This document shows positions 1 through 13,200 of a stretch of DNA of 64,000 nucleotides, piece after piece. Under the pieces are notes generated by a model, which was given only the letters and a program-made list of their open reading frames with translations, was not told the DNA's origin and ran no database searches. Every line of letters starts with the position of its first letter. Within the stretch, counting starts at the first letter, position 1. The DNA comes from Smittia aterrima (Eukaryota > Arthropoda > Insecta > Diptera > Chironomidae): NCBI GenBank assembly GCA_033063855.1, contig CP093829.1, positions 18,321,537 to 18,385,536 on the forward strand. Direction: 5' to 3'. The translations under genes were made by a program, and so were the position numbers.

Positions 1-289
1 TTATGCTGCTGCTGCTGCGTGTACGTTGAAAATGCAAACAGAATACGCTTTTAGGTTTCATTCGTTATTTTGATTACGTTCGTTCGCTATTTTACCAGAT
101 TGCGCTCATGCCCGTACAAATGCTGGTGCTGCAAAGCAAACAGACCCATGTCTATCTCATAGTACACTCTGTTTTGTTATTAAATTATTAAGCAGTCGAA
201 GCAGGGCAGCAAAAATTGTTGGAGCTTGCGCATAGTTCTTTCTTTTCATATAACACCTAAAATATTATGTGGCTTTTTCTTCGTGGAAA
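1..289. other. Gene-free edge of the window
   Basis: No coding potential is seen. A (TGC)5 run lies at positions 4-18. The rest is AT-rich sequence without a recognisable motif. It adjoins the first arm of the inverted repeat. Confidence 0.6.
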
Positions 290-925
290 TACTACGCTTT
301 AGCATGAGACATGGAAGCGAAAGCATCGTTCGTCGTTGTATTATTGTTGTGTCTGCTCGTTTGTCTCTATCGTCGGCAACATTCGCCCAAACATTTTCCA
401 ATGTTTTGTGAGAAGAAGATGGAAAACAAATTTTTTTTCCTAAATGTGTGCGTGAGTCTACGTCGAGTCGAGTCGAAAATGAAGTCTCGCAGGTCAATGG
501 AAACTCGTCTGTGTTTGTAGTTTTACGTTTTGTTTTGATTTCTTCAAACGAACAAGCTTGGAAAATTTTATTGCGTGTTTTCTTTTCGAATGAATTTTTC
601 ATTACTCTGGAGATTAAGTTGAGTTGGGAAAAGTTCTCGACTTGTACTTTTGCCACGAATTTAGTTGGATTCATGGAATTGAATGACGCAAGAGTCAAAA
701 GACCTTCAGCCATTCACTCGATGAATGCAAAATAGTTTCTCTCGCTTATCTCAAGCAGACAACAGACACGAACCCAAAGAGGAAACGTCAGACTTGACTC
801 CTCAGCGATATCTGCATCCATTGACAAATTCAATTCCCCTTTCGTCTTATCATCGAGAGAACTAATTAATTAGCTGTTGTGTGACATTCTCATGCATTTT
901 TATCAGTCGCCATAAATCAAATTAC
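290..925 (+). repeat. Inverted dispersed repeat, copy 1
   Basis: This stretch of about 636 bp is present again, reverse-complemented, at 15866-16500. Reading both copies side by side I count roughly a dozen substitutions and a 1-2 nt indel in an A/T run, so about 98% identity. Most differences fall in the first 150 bp; positions 440-925 differ at about six sites. The match begins near the TACTACG at 291 and ends abruptly after the ATTAC at 921-925. Overlapping open frames run on both strands (for example 246-713 minus), but they resemble no family and lose frame between the copies, so I do not call a gene. No target-site duplication, terminal inverted repeat or transposase is seen. It could be an uncharacterised non-autonomous element or a local inverted duplication. 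Confidence 0.9.
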
Positions 926-3900
926 GCTTCACGACCGAATTAAGCCATGACATGTACAAGTGCTTCAATCAAAATGCGAGAAAAAAATATTTTTCATTCA
1001 TAAAATCAAATACCGGAAGTCGACTCGAGGCATCATTTTGTTATTATTTCTGTTCAAACATCAACACATGAACAGCAGCCGTAGTCGAGAATGAAAGAGC
1101 GAGAAAAATGTGAATCTATAAATTACTGTCGATGTATTTCAAGTTGAATAGAGCGAGGAAACTTAAAAGCAATGCTTGTTGTTGCTATTTGATCTAGTTT
1201 TTAACGGCCTCATAATGTGATATAATTGTGGGTGTCCCGTGAGATGAGACATCCGATTCATTTTCATCTAGCGAAACGTTTTTCCACGCATCGAGGAAAG
1301 GGAAACACGCGCATTTCTCATCTTTCCCACACAGAATTTTTTTGTTTTCAAAAATGACTCGAGTCATATGAAATGCCAAGTGAGATATTTAGTTTAGTTT
1401 TGAATGTCGACAATGACAAAGACGAAAGCATAAAACATAAATTCATCGACTGCAAGGCTAGGCCAATGTAATGACGCAAATCACGTCGGAATTGTGCAAT
1501 CATCAAGCGCTGAACTTTCTTTCACGCGCACACAGAAATTCCCCAGTCTCCTAGGCAGCGATCTCATTCATCATCTCGCCTCAGTAACGACGAGAGGTGG
1601 AGAAGGAGAAAATCGCGTCGCTCAAAAGTAAGGAAGGAAGAAGAAGACTTTCGTCGTCGACTTCTTCTTTCGAGGTTCATTCAAAAGCGACTGTGGGAAA
1701 GGTATTCAGTGTCTGAGCAATGGAGAAATCTTTTTCGAAGAAGAAAACTTTATTTGGGTATCGAGAGAAACAAGCTCTGCTCTCATGCTTCCCTTTCAAG
1801 TCTATTGCCTCACTCGAAACAATAAGCTCAACGTCTTCAAATTAACATCCATATCGAAAAATGTAAATTTATCATTTTATTGTTGAATAGAGAATCTTAA
1901 TTCTTCAAGGCGCTAAAAGTAAAGATTAGAGTTGTGTTGTAGAAGGCAATGAGAGTTTTAAGGAAAAACTTTATTGTGAAACCAGAGAACAAAGAAGATA
2001 GGAGTGAGAGATTGAAAATGGACGGCGCTGCATGATTATTAAAGCATAAATCTGAAGCATCGCAGTGGAGAGAAGAAAAAAAATCATCCTAACAAAGAAA
2101 GTGGGCGAACGTGGCTGGATCAGAAGGCGAGAGAGCATCGTCAGCCCACCCGAAGCATATTTTTAATGCCAAACGTTTAAGACAATGAGATTGCCAGTGC
2201 TTCGTCTTCGATGCACGAGAAAACTCATGTGAAGTTAGGAAAATAATCATAAAATGAGAAAATTCATTCTGCAAGGCTTCGCTTTCTTTCTTCTTCGTTT
2301 TCAACGCAATGCTATTTTTATTGTTTTTCTCATGAGATCCAATTTACCCTTCCTTGAAAAAAAATGAAATTTTTTGTTTTTATTTTACGCTTGGAAACGA
2401 GAGAAAATTTCCATAACACACAAGAACAGCAGCTCTGACGTTGGGAGGCGAATGTTAAAGTAGGCTCAAACGCGATCACAGGGCGCCACAGCTCAAGGCC
2501 GAGAGCTTCATAAGATTCATTTATATTGTGATTCGTATGAATTATCTCAGCGTTTACAACACAGCATAAAATCCTTTTTTGCTGCGCAACGAGCAGATGT
2601 AAGAATCTGTGAGCCTCAGGAAGCATCAAAAATAAACACCTGAGAGGAGCGAGAACAAAAGTTTGTAAATGAAGAGAAATAATTTTGTTTAAGTTTTCTT
2701 CGAGCCCTCGAGGCGTCTGCTTCCTTTTAATTCCTTCACAATTTATGGACTCAGACGCAATCTAATCATCGTGAAATTGGCACAAAGAACCCTCAGAAAC
2801 TCATAAATTGAGCTTCTTGTTTTCAAATTCGAAATGCAACGTGAAATTGCGTAACGCTTTCCTTTCCTTTCTTTCGAACGCGTCAATTGAATTTCTTCAA
2901 GTCATCTGGGAGCAGATGGCGATGAGCGTCTTGTCTTGTTGGATTCTGTCTCGTGAACCTCGTTTAGAAGACAAAGAAATGTAAAATCGCTCCGTTTATC
3001 ATGATTTTGTATCCAATTTTTCCATCTTCCATTATCTAAGATGAGCAAGAATATCGAGAAGAAGAAGAAAAGGGAATTTTTCGAGACCCGAGAGAAACTT
3101 TTTCATCTTCGCCGTCAGATTGGAGCGAGAAAAGAAGAAAACTTTCCAACTATTCATTCTATTTACCTTAATGCATTCGTTTAAGACTGAAAGGCCATTT
3201 TAGAAAAAAGATTCTCCAAATCACTTTTCTACCTGAGAGCGATTTTTGATTTCACTTTCTGGCCAGAAAACGATACAACAATCTTTCTCCATCGCTTCTG
3301 CTTCTCACTCACCTTCGTCTAATTCGAATTGTATATTCTTGTGTCGTCTTTGTGCTTACAGATACAACTCAGGCTAAACATGAATCATGAGGATATTCAA
3401 TCTCCTCATCAAAGGAATTATTTAAATTTATGTGTCAATCTAACTTAGATTAACGCGTTTGTTGAGCCAAAGAGTTGGGCGGAAGGGTTGGAATCTCAAG
3501 ATCTCTTCTTCTGACTTTTAGTTGAAAGAAAAAGTTTTTCGTTTTTCACAAAGTAATCTGACGAACAATTCCACGCGCATATCAACCATAAGGTGTCAAT
3601 GTCTCCGAGAAAAGATTTTCTGGATCCCTTCGATGTCAATATAATTTCACTCTTTATTTATTCATATTAAACAAGGTTGAAGAAGTTTTCAAGACGAATT
3701 CTCCCATGCGCTCAATATTTGTTGTAGATTGTGACAATTTTTCTGGGTTATCCTTAGAAAAATGAGCATATCAAACCGAATAAAAGAAATTCCTTTTCCT
3801 CTTCTTTCTCGTTCCATTTCTGGAGAAAGAAATTTATCATGAATTATTGGGTTGACGTTTTTGCTGTTGTTGTTGTTTGCTTTATCCTATTTCCAGGGAT

Positions 3901-6900
3901 ATTCTCTCATTGCTACCTTCAACACACTGAATAGCGAAGAATTTTATTTATGTGATTCTCGCTTCGAGGTAGAGTCGCTTTGAAACATTGCGTATGTGCT
4001 CTGCTCTCTTATCATTCTCTAGCACGCGTAAAACGCATAAATTCCGATTGTTCATAGTTCTTCTCAGTTCTTCCGATCGATAACCGACAGAATGAGCTCG
4101 TTGTGATAGATCAAAAACATTTGTAATCTCATTAATCGGAAGCAGAAAGAGTGATGGCCATACTCAACAATTTAATTTCAACACACAACAAAGCGCCACG
4201 AACAAACTTTTCGAAAGCCAATTTTGTTTTCAATTTTCCACCCGTGCCGCGCCATCACTCTCGGAAATCTCTGATACTCATCAGAAGATATGAAAATTTT
4301 TGCTTTGATGTTTTTTTCGTGTTTATTTGTGCTGCTGTGATGTGAGCAAAAAAAATAAAGGTTTTAATCAAATTTCTCTGTCGGTTCTCCGGAGGCGATT
4401 TCACATAGCAAAGAGTTGGCCCTGCTTGTTATCTGATTACAATAGAGACGGATGACTTGACCGCAAAAAGGCTTGAGTGTGAATCATCGTCTGGTTATGC
4501 CGCGAAATTCAAACGAAAAATATAATGAATTAGCGAAAGAATTATTTACCGTTTTGTTGTCCGTGTCGTTTCTTAGGAATTTCTCTCCACTCTTCAATGA
4601 TTTCTTACACTCTTTGTTTTGCGCCACACACAGATTATTCAGGTTTTTCCTTATTGCTTCAGTCTTCAGCAACGAAAACGAACGAAACGAGAGAAAGAGC
4701 GAATGTTATGTTTGCCTTCTGCGAAATTCTTTAAGGTCCAATAACTTGGTTCGTTCTTACTACGTTTTGTGTCGTTAAAAAGATTTCTCTTTGCCAGAGA
4801 TTCACGAGGATTTATTATGCACAAGCAACTTTATCTTTTTTTTGCTGTCGTTGTTGTGTCTTGCAGTAAAACTTTTCTCTCCTCGTCTTAATTATCCACC
4901 CGACAAACACAAAACTAAAACTTTTCTTCGACTGAAGAGCTTTAATTGTTAATGAACGGGTTGAGTTATTCTTGCGGAGCTTGTGTCGATGCTTTGAGAA
5001 TATGTTTTCTCAACAAATTTTCCATTGTTCGTCTCGCGTCGTGAGCGAGGATGAAAATTGCGCCGAAAATCGCTGGAAAATAAATTTTCTGCGTTCGTTT
5101 AATGTCTCACTTTCTCAGCGTAAAACCGACTCGTCGTCTGTCGAATCTTATAATTTCTTCACTTCCACCATAAACACAACACCGTCGAAAGAATAAGAAA
5201 ATTTTAATCTCTCTTTGAATTCTTGTGGTTCTTCTTCTTCGCGCTTCGCTTTGCATTAAAAACTTGATTCAGCGAGGGAAATTTTCCTGAACCACACCAA
5301 AAAAAGTCTTTTTGTTGTTTTTATGTTCTTTATCGTTGTCCTTCTCGCTCTCACCCACGCCAAGGCGAATGCTTTATGCGCGCCAAACGAGCAGCGGAGT
5401 GAGATGGAAACTCTGTTGGAAAATGGGAAAATGTGAATCCCACATTTGATGCAAACAAATCAAATTTATAATGAAATTTATTTAAATCGCAATTCGAGAG
5501 TGTCAGAGGTATAAGATTTCCTCGAGGGCGATGACTAAAAGTTTCTTCACTTCTTTTTCTCGGAATTCACAACACCATGATGAAATTCCACATTTTCAAA
5601 ACAAAAACACTCGCTCAGCACCTTTGGCGCTTCAAATGGTTTTTATGAAGTTTTATGCACATTCAAGTTGCACTCTCAATTAAAATTTGATTTCAGCACA
5701 CACTCGATTAGTTTATGTACACGTTTTGATCGAATTAAACATTTAACAAACTATTTTTGTTTGAATAATTTAATTTTTTGTATCCAGCCGAGATATTTAT
5801 GTGTGATTTTTAAGATGTCCGTCCGATGTTTTGCTAGAAAGCGTTGTTGGTGTTGAAACTGCTGGAAATATCTCGAACGTAGTGAAAAAGTTGAATGAAC
5901 AGGATTGCGATTGTGTGTGCGAGAGACGATGAAAATGTTTTCCAACAACCGACGTCGTCATCATGACTCGAAACATAGTCGAGAAAGGGCGAGAGCATGA
6001 AGCATTGAGCATTCAAAACAAAACAGAAACATGAGATGTCTCGAGACGACGAAGACTCAACTCTCGCTCTTTCTCTATCTCTCCTCGACAATGCACTTTG
6101 GTATTTTTTTTTTCTTCTAGAGATTCATCTTTCAATTCATCTGCTGCGTAGAAAAACAAAATCATTAGTTCAAGCATTCCTACAAAACAGCGCGAGAGAG
6201 AGTCGTCATTCACTTCAAACAATTTCAATTCATTGACCCTTTGAGCATATTTTTCTGTTCTCTTCAACTGCCCACTTCAATGGAAGAAAGAAAGGAAAAA
6301 AAAACTAATAAATTAGTCGGAATCGCCGTAAATTTCCACTCAATTTTAATAAATTTGTTACTCGACCCATTACTGTCCCAACGTTTTCTCTCGAACAAAA
6401 ACGAATTTGTTATGCAAAGTAACTAATTGAAAATGGAACTATTCGCATGCTTTAAAACTATTAGCATAATTTGAGCCATAAGTTTTTTCGTCGCGGCTCT
6501 CGATTCTTTTGGCGAACGCAGTGTGAACCTCACCAACAACTTTAAAATCATTTATGTTTTAATAGTTGGTTGCTTGTTCATTCCACACTGACTAGAACTC
6601 ACCCCCGGTTAGAGTTTGCCGTGCGAATGAAACTTTGGCGCTCCACCATCATCTAACAACATTATTATGATAAGAATCAGAATCGCAAAAAAATGATAAT
6701 GCTTCGCCGAACCCTTCGTATGCAAAATTCCGAGGCGAGGATCGAAGACTGTAACAACATTATCGTAATTTAACGTAAATTATTGTTCTGTAATAAAGAG
6801 AGCAAAACGACACACACCCAAACGGGGTAAGTGCGGAAATTTAAATTAGATTCCTATCAATGACAATATCAACCCCGAGAGGAGAACAACTGAAGAGAGT

Positions 6901-9202
6901 GAGAAAAATATTGAAAATCTCATTCTTATGTGTCTCCCCTGCTGCTGTCCTCAGCTTTAAGCTCGAACGTGCAGCAAAGCGAAAGGAAATTTAGCGAAAA
7001 TTTATGCAAATTCTCGACTCTGAAACACATGTTCTGTTTCTGCACACGGCAAGGAAAATAAGGAACGGCAACGAGCGATAAAGTAAATAAATTTATTCGT
7101 AGTAAGAAATAGTAAATAATGTCGAGCGCCACACTTTGCATTCCCATCTCACTCTCCTTCTCTCAACGGCCCGCACTTGGGAATATCTTTTATCGCTTTT
7201 AAACTCCTAAATTACATTAGAGACACTTTTAGAGACGACGCACCGCTCTTAAGCCAACTTTTTTATCACATGTTGGTTTCAATGGAATTCAATTTCCAAA
7301 TTTTTCTCGTCGCTGTCCTGGAGAGGTCGAAGAGCGTTCGAGGCTCCGCAATTTTTAAAGCAAACAGAATTTGTACTCTACAAACATTTACATTGGCCAT
7401 TGAATGTCCCTTGAGCAGTTCTCTTTTTTTGCACCCTGAAATCTCTGTGGTTTGACATCGTCGTCCTCTTCAAATGATTTTCCAGCTGAAAAGAAAATTC
7501 TTTTGAGTGGAAACCTTCGAAAAAGGGTTAAAAGAAATCGCTGCTGATGATTTCATTGACTCTCGATGATTATTGTCAAATGTTTGGATTTGTAGACGAT
7601 TGAACTGACAAAAAAGGTGTCAACCACTGACCAGTTTCCCATCATTCCTCGCCTATCGAAGGGTAAAACATTTTTCAATCTCCGAATTGGATTTTTCCTC
7701 AACATGTTTATCGATGTTTTATTTTTCTCTCTCTTCAGCCCTTTTTTTCCACTGTTTGTTTCAATTTGTGTATCTGTCGGCCCATATTCACCAACTGAAT
7801 TGATAGTGTCTTGTTTAACAAATCTTTTGATGATCATGTCGTAAAAATAGAGAGAAAGCATCGTTCAGACATCGTCTGATAGCTTTTTTCTTCATCCTCG
7901 GGTCGGCATATTCTCCCATGTCGTTATTATCGAGTGGAAGAGTTGAAGGAGCGATGGATGTAAACAGATTTTCGAATCTCCATCTCATAAGTCACTGACA
8001 TTCTGTGATTCAGCAAGAAGAGGGATGAGCGTAGGGATAAGCTCCGAGTATTGTGTTGCAGCAGAAGAAAAATTAATTGACTTCTATTGACTGCTAATGC
8101 AGAATTCTTTTGAATGGGACATAAATTATATGAATTACGATTTCACTTCTGTTCGCATGATTTATATGAGGGCGCGTCTCATAATGCTAAATTGATACAA
8201 GAGAAGCATTCTCATGGTGACTGGGGGACAGAAACAAAACGCAGTCTCACTCATTGATCTGAAACATGAAACTTAATGCCAATTGATGTCTTTCGTCGAA
8301 AAAAAATTTCATATTTCTCTCGAACAATAATTTTATTATCGACCCTCATCATTGTGACTGCAATTAATTTTCGCAAAGAATTGTCCGCTGTCTGGCTTTG
8401 ATCATGTTTACTGAAATATTTTTTCTCACTCTCCGACCTCCGTTTCAGTTTAATTAATTTCTCGGACCGAGAGTCCATACAACTTAAACTAATTTTCCAG
8501 AATAAATTAAAACTTATTGAGTGGATCATGATAGGAGATAGGAGAGAAGTTTACAGAAGCCTTGAGGGAGAAAGTAGTGAAGCTAATCGTCAATAGGCAA
8601 TCTTAATATTCAAAAGAGACCCTTCTGTCCCTCCTCCGATAGCCTCGAGGTTGATAACGAAAGGATACAACAACATCATACGAAATTAAAAACTTCCACC
8701 GTCTCGAAGTTTCTTTCTTCTATCGCTCTTAAGGAGCTTCTGGATGAAATCAGTTCCCTTTATGGAAGGTAAAGATATTCCCTTGGGAGATTCCCGCTTC
8801 CTCGTTTTGCTAATTAAACTTTTTAACTTTCTTGAAATTTAATTTTTTATTTTAAATTTGAGTGTATCTCGCTCGCAACTCTTGTGTTGCCAGAACTGTG
8901 AAGCGTCGTAAACAGCGAAAGCTTTAAGTGATCCGTGTCTTATCCGGGAAAGTCGAGAAGAGGAGACTTGAGACGTTGTTGCGAATGAGAATCCTTGAAA
9001 TGTCTTGCTTGACCTCAACTCCACAGCTTCCCCTCTCGCAATAAAAATTAAATTACATTTACCATGAAGTTGCTGGCACAGGAAGAAGCGCAAAAAATTT
9101 GTTTTCCTCGCTCGCCAAGATTCTAGTGCTTGTACTTCAAGTGAATTTATGCGTTCGCTCTTAAAAATACTCGAGAGCAGCAGTGAAACAATAAAATAAA
9201 AA
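926..9202. other. Long AT-rich stretch with no recognised gene
   Basis: I see only short chance open frames rich in Phe, Ser, Lys and Arg, as expected from AT-rich DNA with purine or pyrimidine runs. CATAAA/TTTATG hexamers and AATTAATT palindromes are common (for example CATAAAACATAAA near 1430). These match homeodomain-type binding sites but are expected often by chance. No RNA gene, transposon coding region or tandem array was recognised. Confidence 0.5.
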
Positions 9203-9333
9203 TTAAGATACCGACGCTTGTGCCTTGTGTTGATTATTTTCTGCATCTTGCTTTTGATTTGATGGTTGAGAAGCTGTGGAATCTTCTTCCCTCGTCTTGA
9301 TTTCGTTTTCCTGCTCAGCCTCAGGATACAAAC
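9203..9333 (-). CDS. Possible terminal coding exon of an unknown gene
   Basis: On the minus strand an acceptor-like ATTTCAG (9334-9340) is followed by an open frame to a TAA at 9203-9205. It encodes a 42-residue tail that starts LYPEAEQENE and is rich in Glu, Gln, Asn, Lys and Ser. The frame needs one nucleotide from an upstream exon (phase 1). The AT-rich 3' side contains a minus-strand AATAAA near 8847. The tail looks more protein-like than other open frames in this stretch, yet purine-rich DNA can give such composition by chance. No upstream exon was confirmed. A donor at 10297/10298 has the right phase in one frame, but that frame lacks a clear acceptor. I do not recognise the protein. 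Confidence 0.22.
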
Positions 9334-10139
9334 CTGAAATTAGCACTTTACACAAACACAACAGTTTTTAATGACTTTCATATCATTCTTCCGAGAGCAA
9401 TAAACGGGCCGAATTTTATTTCTTCTTTATTGCTGGATTTTATGTCCCTACGTTCGCCCTTCTGTCTTCAATTTCACATTTCCACCGTTGCGAGGAGATT
9501 CAGGATAAACTCGAGTCTCCTAACAGTCATAAGACGATAAATTTCCTCGAGACGAGATTTTTTTTTGTTGCCTCGAAGCTTGAACGCAATTGCTGCGAAC
9601 AAAGTGCAAAAAACTCAATAAAACTTTACGGCAATGTTTTGTCGCAATCCAAAAAAAAAAGACAAAAGACAATCGAGATCATTAAAGTTATATGACGCAG
9701 AAAATTTCCCATTAATAGTCAACAGATTGAAGCTCCTCGCACTATCAGTGAAGGGCGAAACCATTTTATTTGAAGGGAAATGAAAATGAAATTCTTTTAA
9801 TCTCAACGAATCAATTAAAGTTCTAAGATTGCGTTCGCACATCGTTCATTTGGGATGAAAGGATCGAGAAGCCGACAGAACGAAGAGAAGGAGGAAGACG
9901 CTTCTTGACAACAAACTAGAGCATCTTCTTAAGTCTTAAGAGAAACATAACAAACATCGATGAAGTTCTCCGACCCACATGGTTTTCTTCGACTTCTGTC
10001 TAATTCTTTCATCAAATAATTTTCGGGAAAGAGGAAAAAAAATTGTTCGAGTTTGCCTGTTGAAGTGTTTGAAAGTTAATTATCTTTAATCTTCGGCTTC
10101 GAAATTATGTTCTCTTCTCTCTGCTTTCAAACACGAGAA

Positions 10140-10230
10140 TTAGTTCATGAACTCGATATGTGTAAATGAAGGAACATCGCTGTCTGGCTCTGCTGCTTGA
10201 AGAAGCAACGTCAGGTGGTCTTTTAAAGCC
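10140..10230 (-). CDS. Possible alternative terminal exon
   Basis: The minus strand has an intron-like segment at 10231-10297 (67 nt): it starts GTGAGT, ends in a pyrimidine-rich stretch and TAG, and is the size of real introns in this window. The sequence after it stays open in one frame for 29 residues (ALKDHLTLLLQAAEP, then a polar end) to TAA at 10140-10142. However, that frame meets a stop just upstream of the donor, whereas another frame is open across the junction. The segment may be coding, a UTR exon or chance. It is listed because it lies near another exon-like segment at 9203-9333. Confidence 0.15.
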
Positions 10231-10297
10231 CTACGAATTGTGAAACAACAGCAAAACGTTAATTTGATGCATCATGTTAAATTTGATATTTACTCAC

Positions 10298-13200
10298 GAG
10301 AAATAATGATACGTAATTCATCGTAAGCGAAGTGAAGAAGTCTTTGAACTCCTCGTGGAACATGGCCGAAGAAACGAAGTGTTTTGAAGAACGGAAAAGC
10401 ATGTTGAACGAAAGGAGGCAGATGAAGTTAGTCGGGAGAGAGACAAAGGCAGGCAGGCGATGAACAGATGCCAAATTTAAAAGTTGTTGAAAACGCAAAT
10501 GCATTTCCATGATTGCAAGAGAGAGAGAGACATGCCTGCTGCTGATGCTCTTTCTCAAGACGCATAAACACAAAACAGAGCAGGTGCAAGCTCTGACGAA
10601 ATCTGTTTACGTTTCATTTTTTGGCTGCAAGTCGATGATCATCATAAACACGTAGTTTCGCTTTTGCAAAGTGACAAGTGTTGTTTCAACTTGAAATGAT
10701 CGTCATCACGTGTCTTAAAACCCTTTTGGAAAGTAACGAAAACAACTCAGGATTTTCCCAACAGTGAGATAATTAATTAATGGGAATGATTTTAGTAAAA
10801 CAACTTTTATGATGACGAAGCTGAATGGTTCCAATGAAATCAACGGAAGAAGACTCTACTCGAACTAATTCAACGACTCTCAAGAACATACTTCATGTCT
10901 AGTTTAATAAAATCTCTGACAACTTAAAAACCTTCATCAACTTTCACTTGAAATATCAAAACAATGTTTCGACGATGAAGACGAAGTCGAAACCATAAAT
11001 TCTTCTACGTCTCACATTTAAATATCTAACAATGTTTTGTTGTATTTATTTTTCTCACGGTTGTCCAATTATTGTACACACGTCATTTCTATTCTCGTTT
11101 CTCCATCGTGTATAGAAGACGAAGAGGAGAGAAATGAAATACTTAAACTTAAATTTCATCTTCTATTTTTACATCCCAATGGACTCGAAGACTCTGAGAC
11201 TCGACTCCACAACCAAAGCATGAGTCGTCAGTTGAGTGGCGGGAAAGTCGAGATGTACACAGAAAGGCAACAGACACTTGTTGTAATTCAGTCGTTCTCC
11301 TTTACGTCTTCTCCTCACTCTCATCAACTGAGAGTTACAATTCAATGATGGAAAAGAAGAATTATGAAAGAAGAAACATCGGAGAACGAGTCATGGTATA
11401 AGAAGCACCAAATTACAGTAAAACTATCCAAGTGAAAACTTTTAATGACTCTTTAATATTACTTGGTGGTTTGTTTATGTTTTTCATTTCAGTGTTGCCG
11501 ATAGCTTCGTTTTTTTTTCGATTTCATATTTCTCGCCCCAAGTCAAGAGTTAAGTGAACTCTTTGTATGTGAAATATGAGGGCGACAACTTATATTTCAA
11601 GCATTTCTTGGGAACTCTTTCTCTCCCTGATCGTCAACTGTCACCCAGAAATAAATAATTTTATGCTTCGCTACGAGAGTTCAAGTGTGTTGTGCCGACT
11701 CTTTTTCTTCGAAATAAATTAAATCGGAACCGAAACCGCAAAATGGAATAAAAGCAGACACACTCGAAAAACGCAAAGCGATCACGTAGAAAAACCTCGA
11801 AGGCGCATTGAACTTCCTGCGAAAGAACCAAAACATAAAATGCGCGCGTAAAATGTGAGACGATGAAGAAAAGGGTGAGAGGAGAGCAGCGAAGACTTCG
11901 GAGAAGTAAAGAATTCCTTAACAAATCAATTTACATTTTAAACTAATCCATCTCAAAGAATGGAATATTCATAAGCTTTACCAACAGCGTCCGCACGCTA
12001 CTCTCTTGTCGATGTGTGTTGTGTGATGGCTTAAAGGTTCTTACGTTGATGTTTCGACGCCGGTGTTGGCCTCAAAAGTTCATTCAACCAAATAAGAGTT
12101 TTTTTTTTGGGTTGTTTAGAACATTAGACTCGACTCGACTCTCTCAAGCCGTTCAAGGTCAATAAACAAAACACAATCAACGCACACAACGCGCCAACCA
12201 AGAAATTGTGTAAATAAATAATTTTTCAGGAGAACTTCTGAAAGAAACTCGTTTTGGCTTTGTTTTTGTTTGCGCCCCGTCAGAAATTTTTTCGTCCAGT
12301 CCTGAATCATTGTTCGCATTCAAGGCCAAACATTTATGCTTGGCCATCCTTAGACTTTGCTCTGTTTAAGTCGAGGCGAGTGAGATGACATGGAGACGAT
12401 GGAAAATTAAATCAAGCACCTGCTCCCCTTCTTCAAACTTCATTCTTCTCGATGATTCCCCGCTGCCTCAATCCAGTCGTCTCGTTCTTCCTCGTGTGCG
12501 AAATTCTTTCTTTCCTCCCCATGCTGATTTCAACAAAGACTCCGCAATACTTTTCCTTGTTGCTCTCTTTAAAGCATTCATTCTTTTCCGCTTCATCTTC
12601 GATGCGAGACAATGAACTTAATTCAATTTTTATTTGCGATGATGAATGTGTGTATGAATTTATAAGACCAAAAAAAAAAAGAAAGAAATCGAGAAGTGAA
12701 GAATGGAATAAGAAAGAAAATCCCGATGAGAATAAAGAGCATCGTTCGTCTGACGAATCTTTCTCGGTAAACACATAAGGAGCTCATAATTTTCGTGTTT
12801 AAATATTCAGAACCGAGAGGAGAAGAAGGGAAGGAAGGGAAGCTCTTTCTGCGACAGATTGTTCTTGACTTTGTTGTTCCACGAATTTTGTCTGCGAGAT
12901 GATGAAAGAGGAAAGAGTTTAGCGATTTGATTGAATTGATGTTTCAAGAATTGTTTGGAAGTTACGAAAAGTTGTGAAATATTTAAGCTTCAAAGCATCT
13001 TCGTAATTAACAAATGAATTCTAAGATCGTTCTTTTATTTTTCACCTCGCAACTGAATTTTAATTAATTAGCTTTCCATCGCATTTTTTAATTTTACAAA
13101 GGCTTCGTCCTTTAAACCCTATCAACCCCGATTAAAATAATTTCTTTGATGTTTTTCAATGCTTTGACATTTTCAACTCGTCATTAAAATGTTTTTGTTT

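Noticed and set aside
246..713. 155-codon minus-strand frame inside repeat copy 1, with a similar frame in copy 2
   Set aside because: The two translations agree only because the DNA is nearly identical; an indel shifts the frame near residue 95, both strands are open, and no family is recognised.
2100..2150. GTGGGC...GCCCAC inverted repeat as a possible tRNA or miRNA
   Set aside because: Only six base pairs with a 40-nt unpaired interior; no tRNA A/B boxes.
2330..2629. 99-codon minus-strand frame with a GC-richer middle part
   Set aside because: No splice signals or domain; ends in a Phe/Lys-rich noise sequence.
10277..10573. 98-codon minus-strand frame upstream of the donor-like site
   Set aside because: Hydrophobic and Ser-rich composition without a family signal; it does not join in frame with a known exon.
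12433..12778. Two overlapping frames of more than 100 codons on opposite strands
   Set aside because: They arise from A/G- and C/T-rich runs, giving low-complexity Ser/Phe/Leu or Lys/Glu strings.
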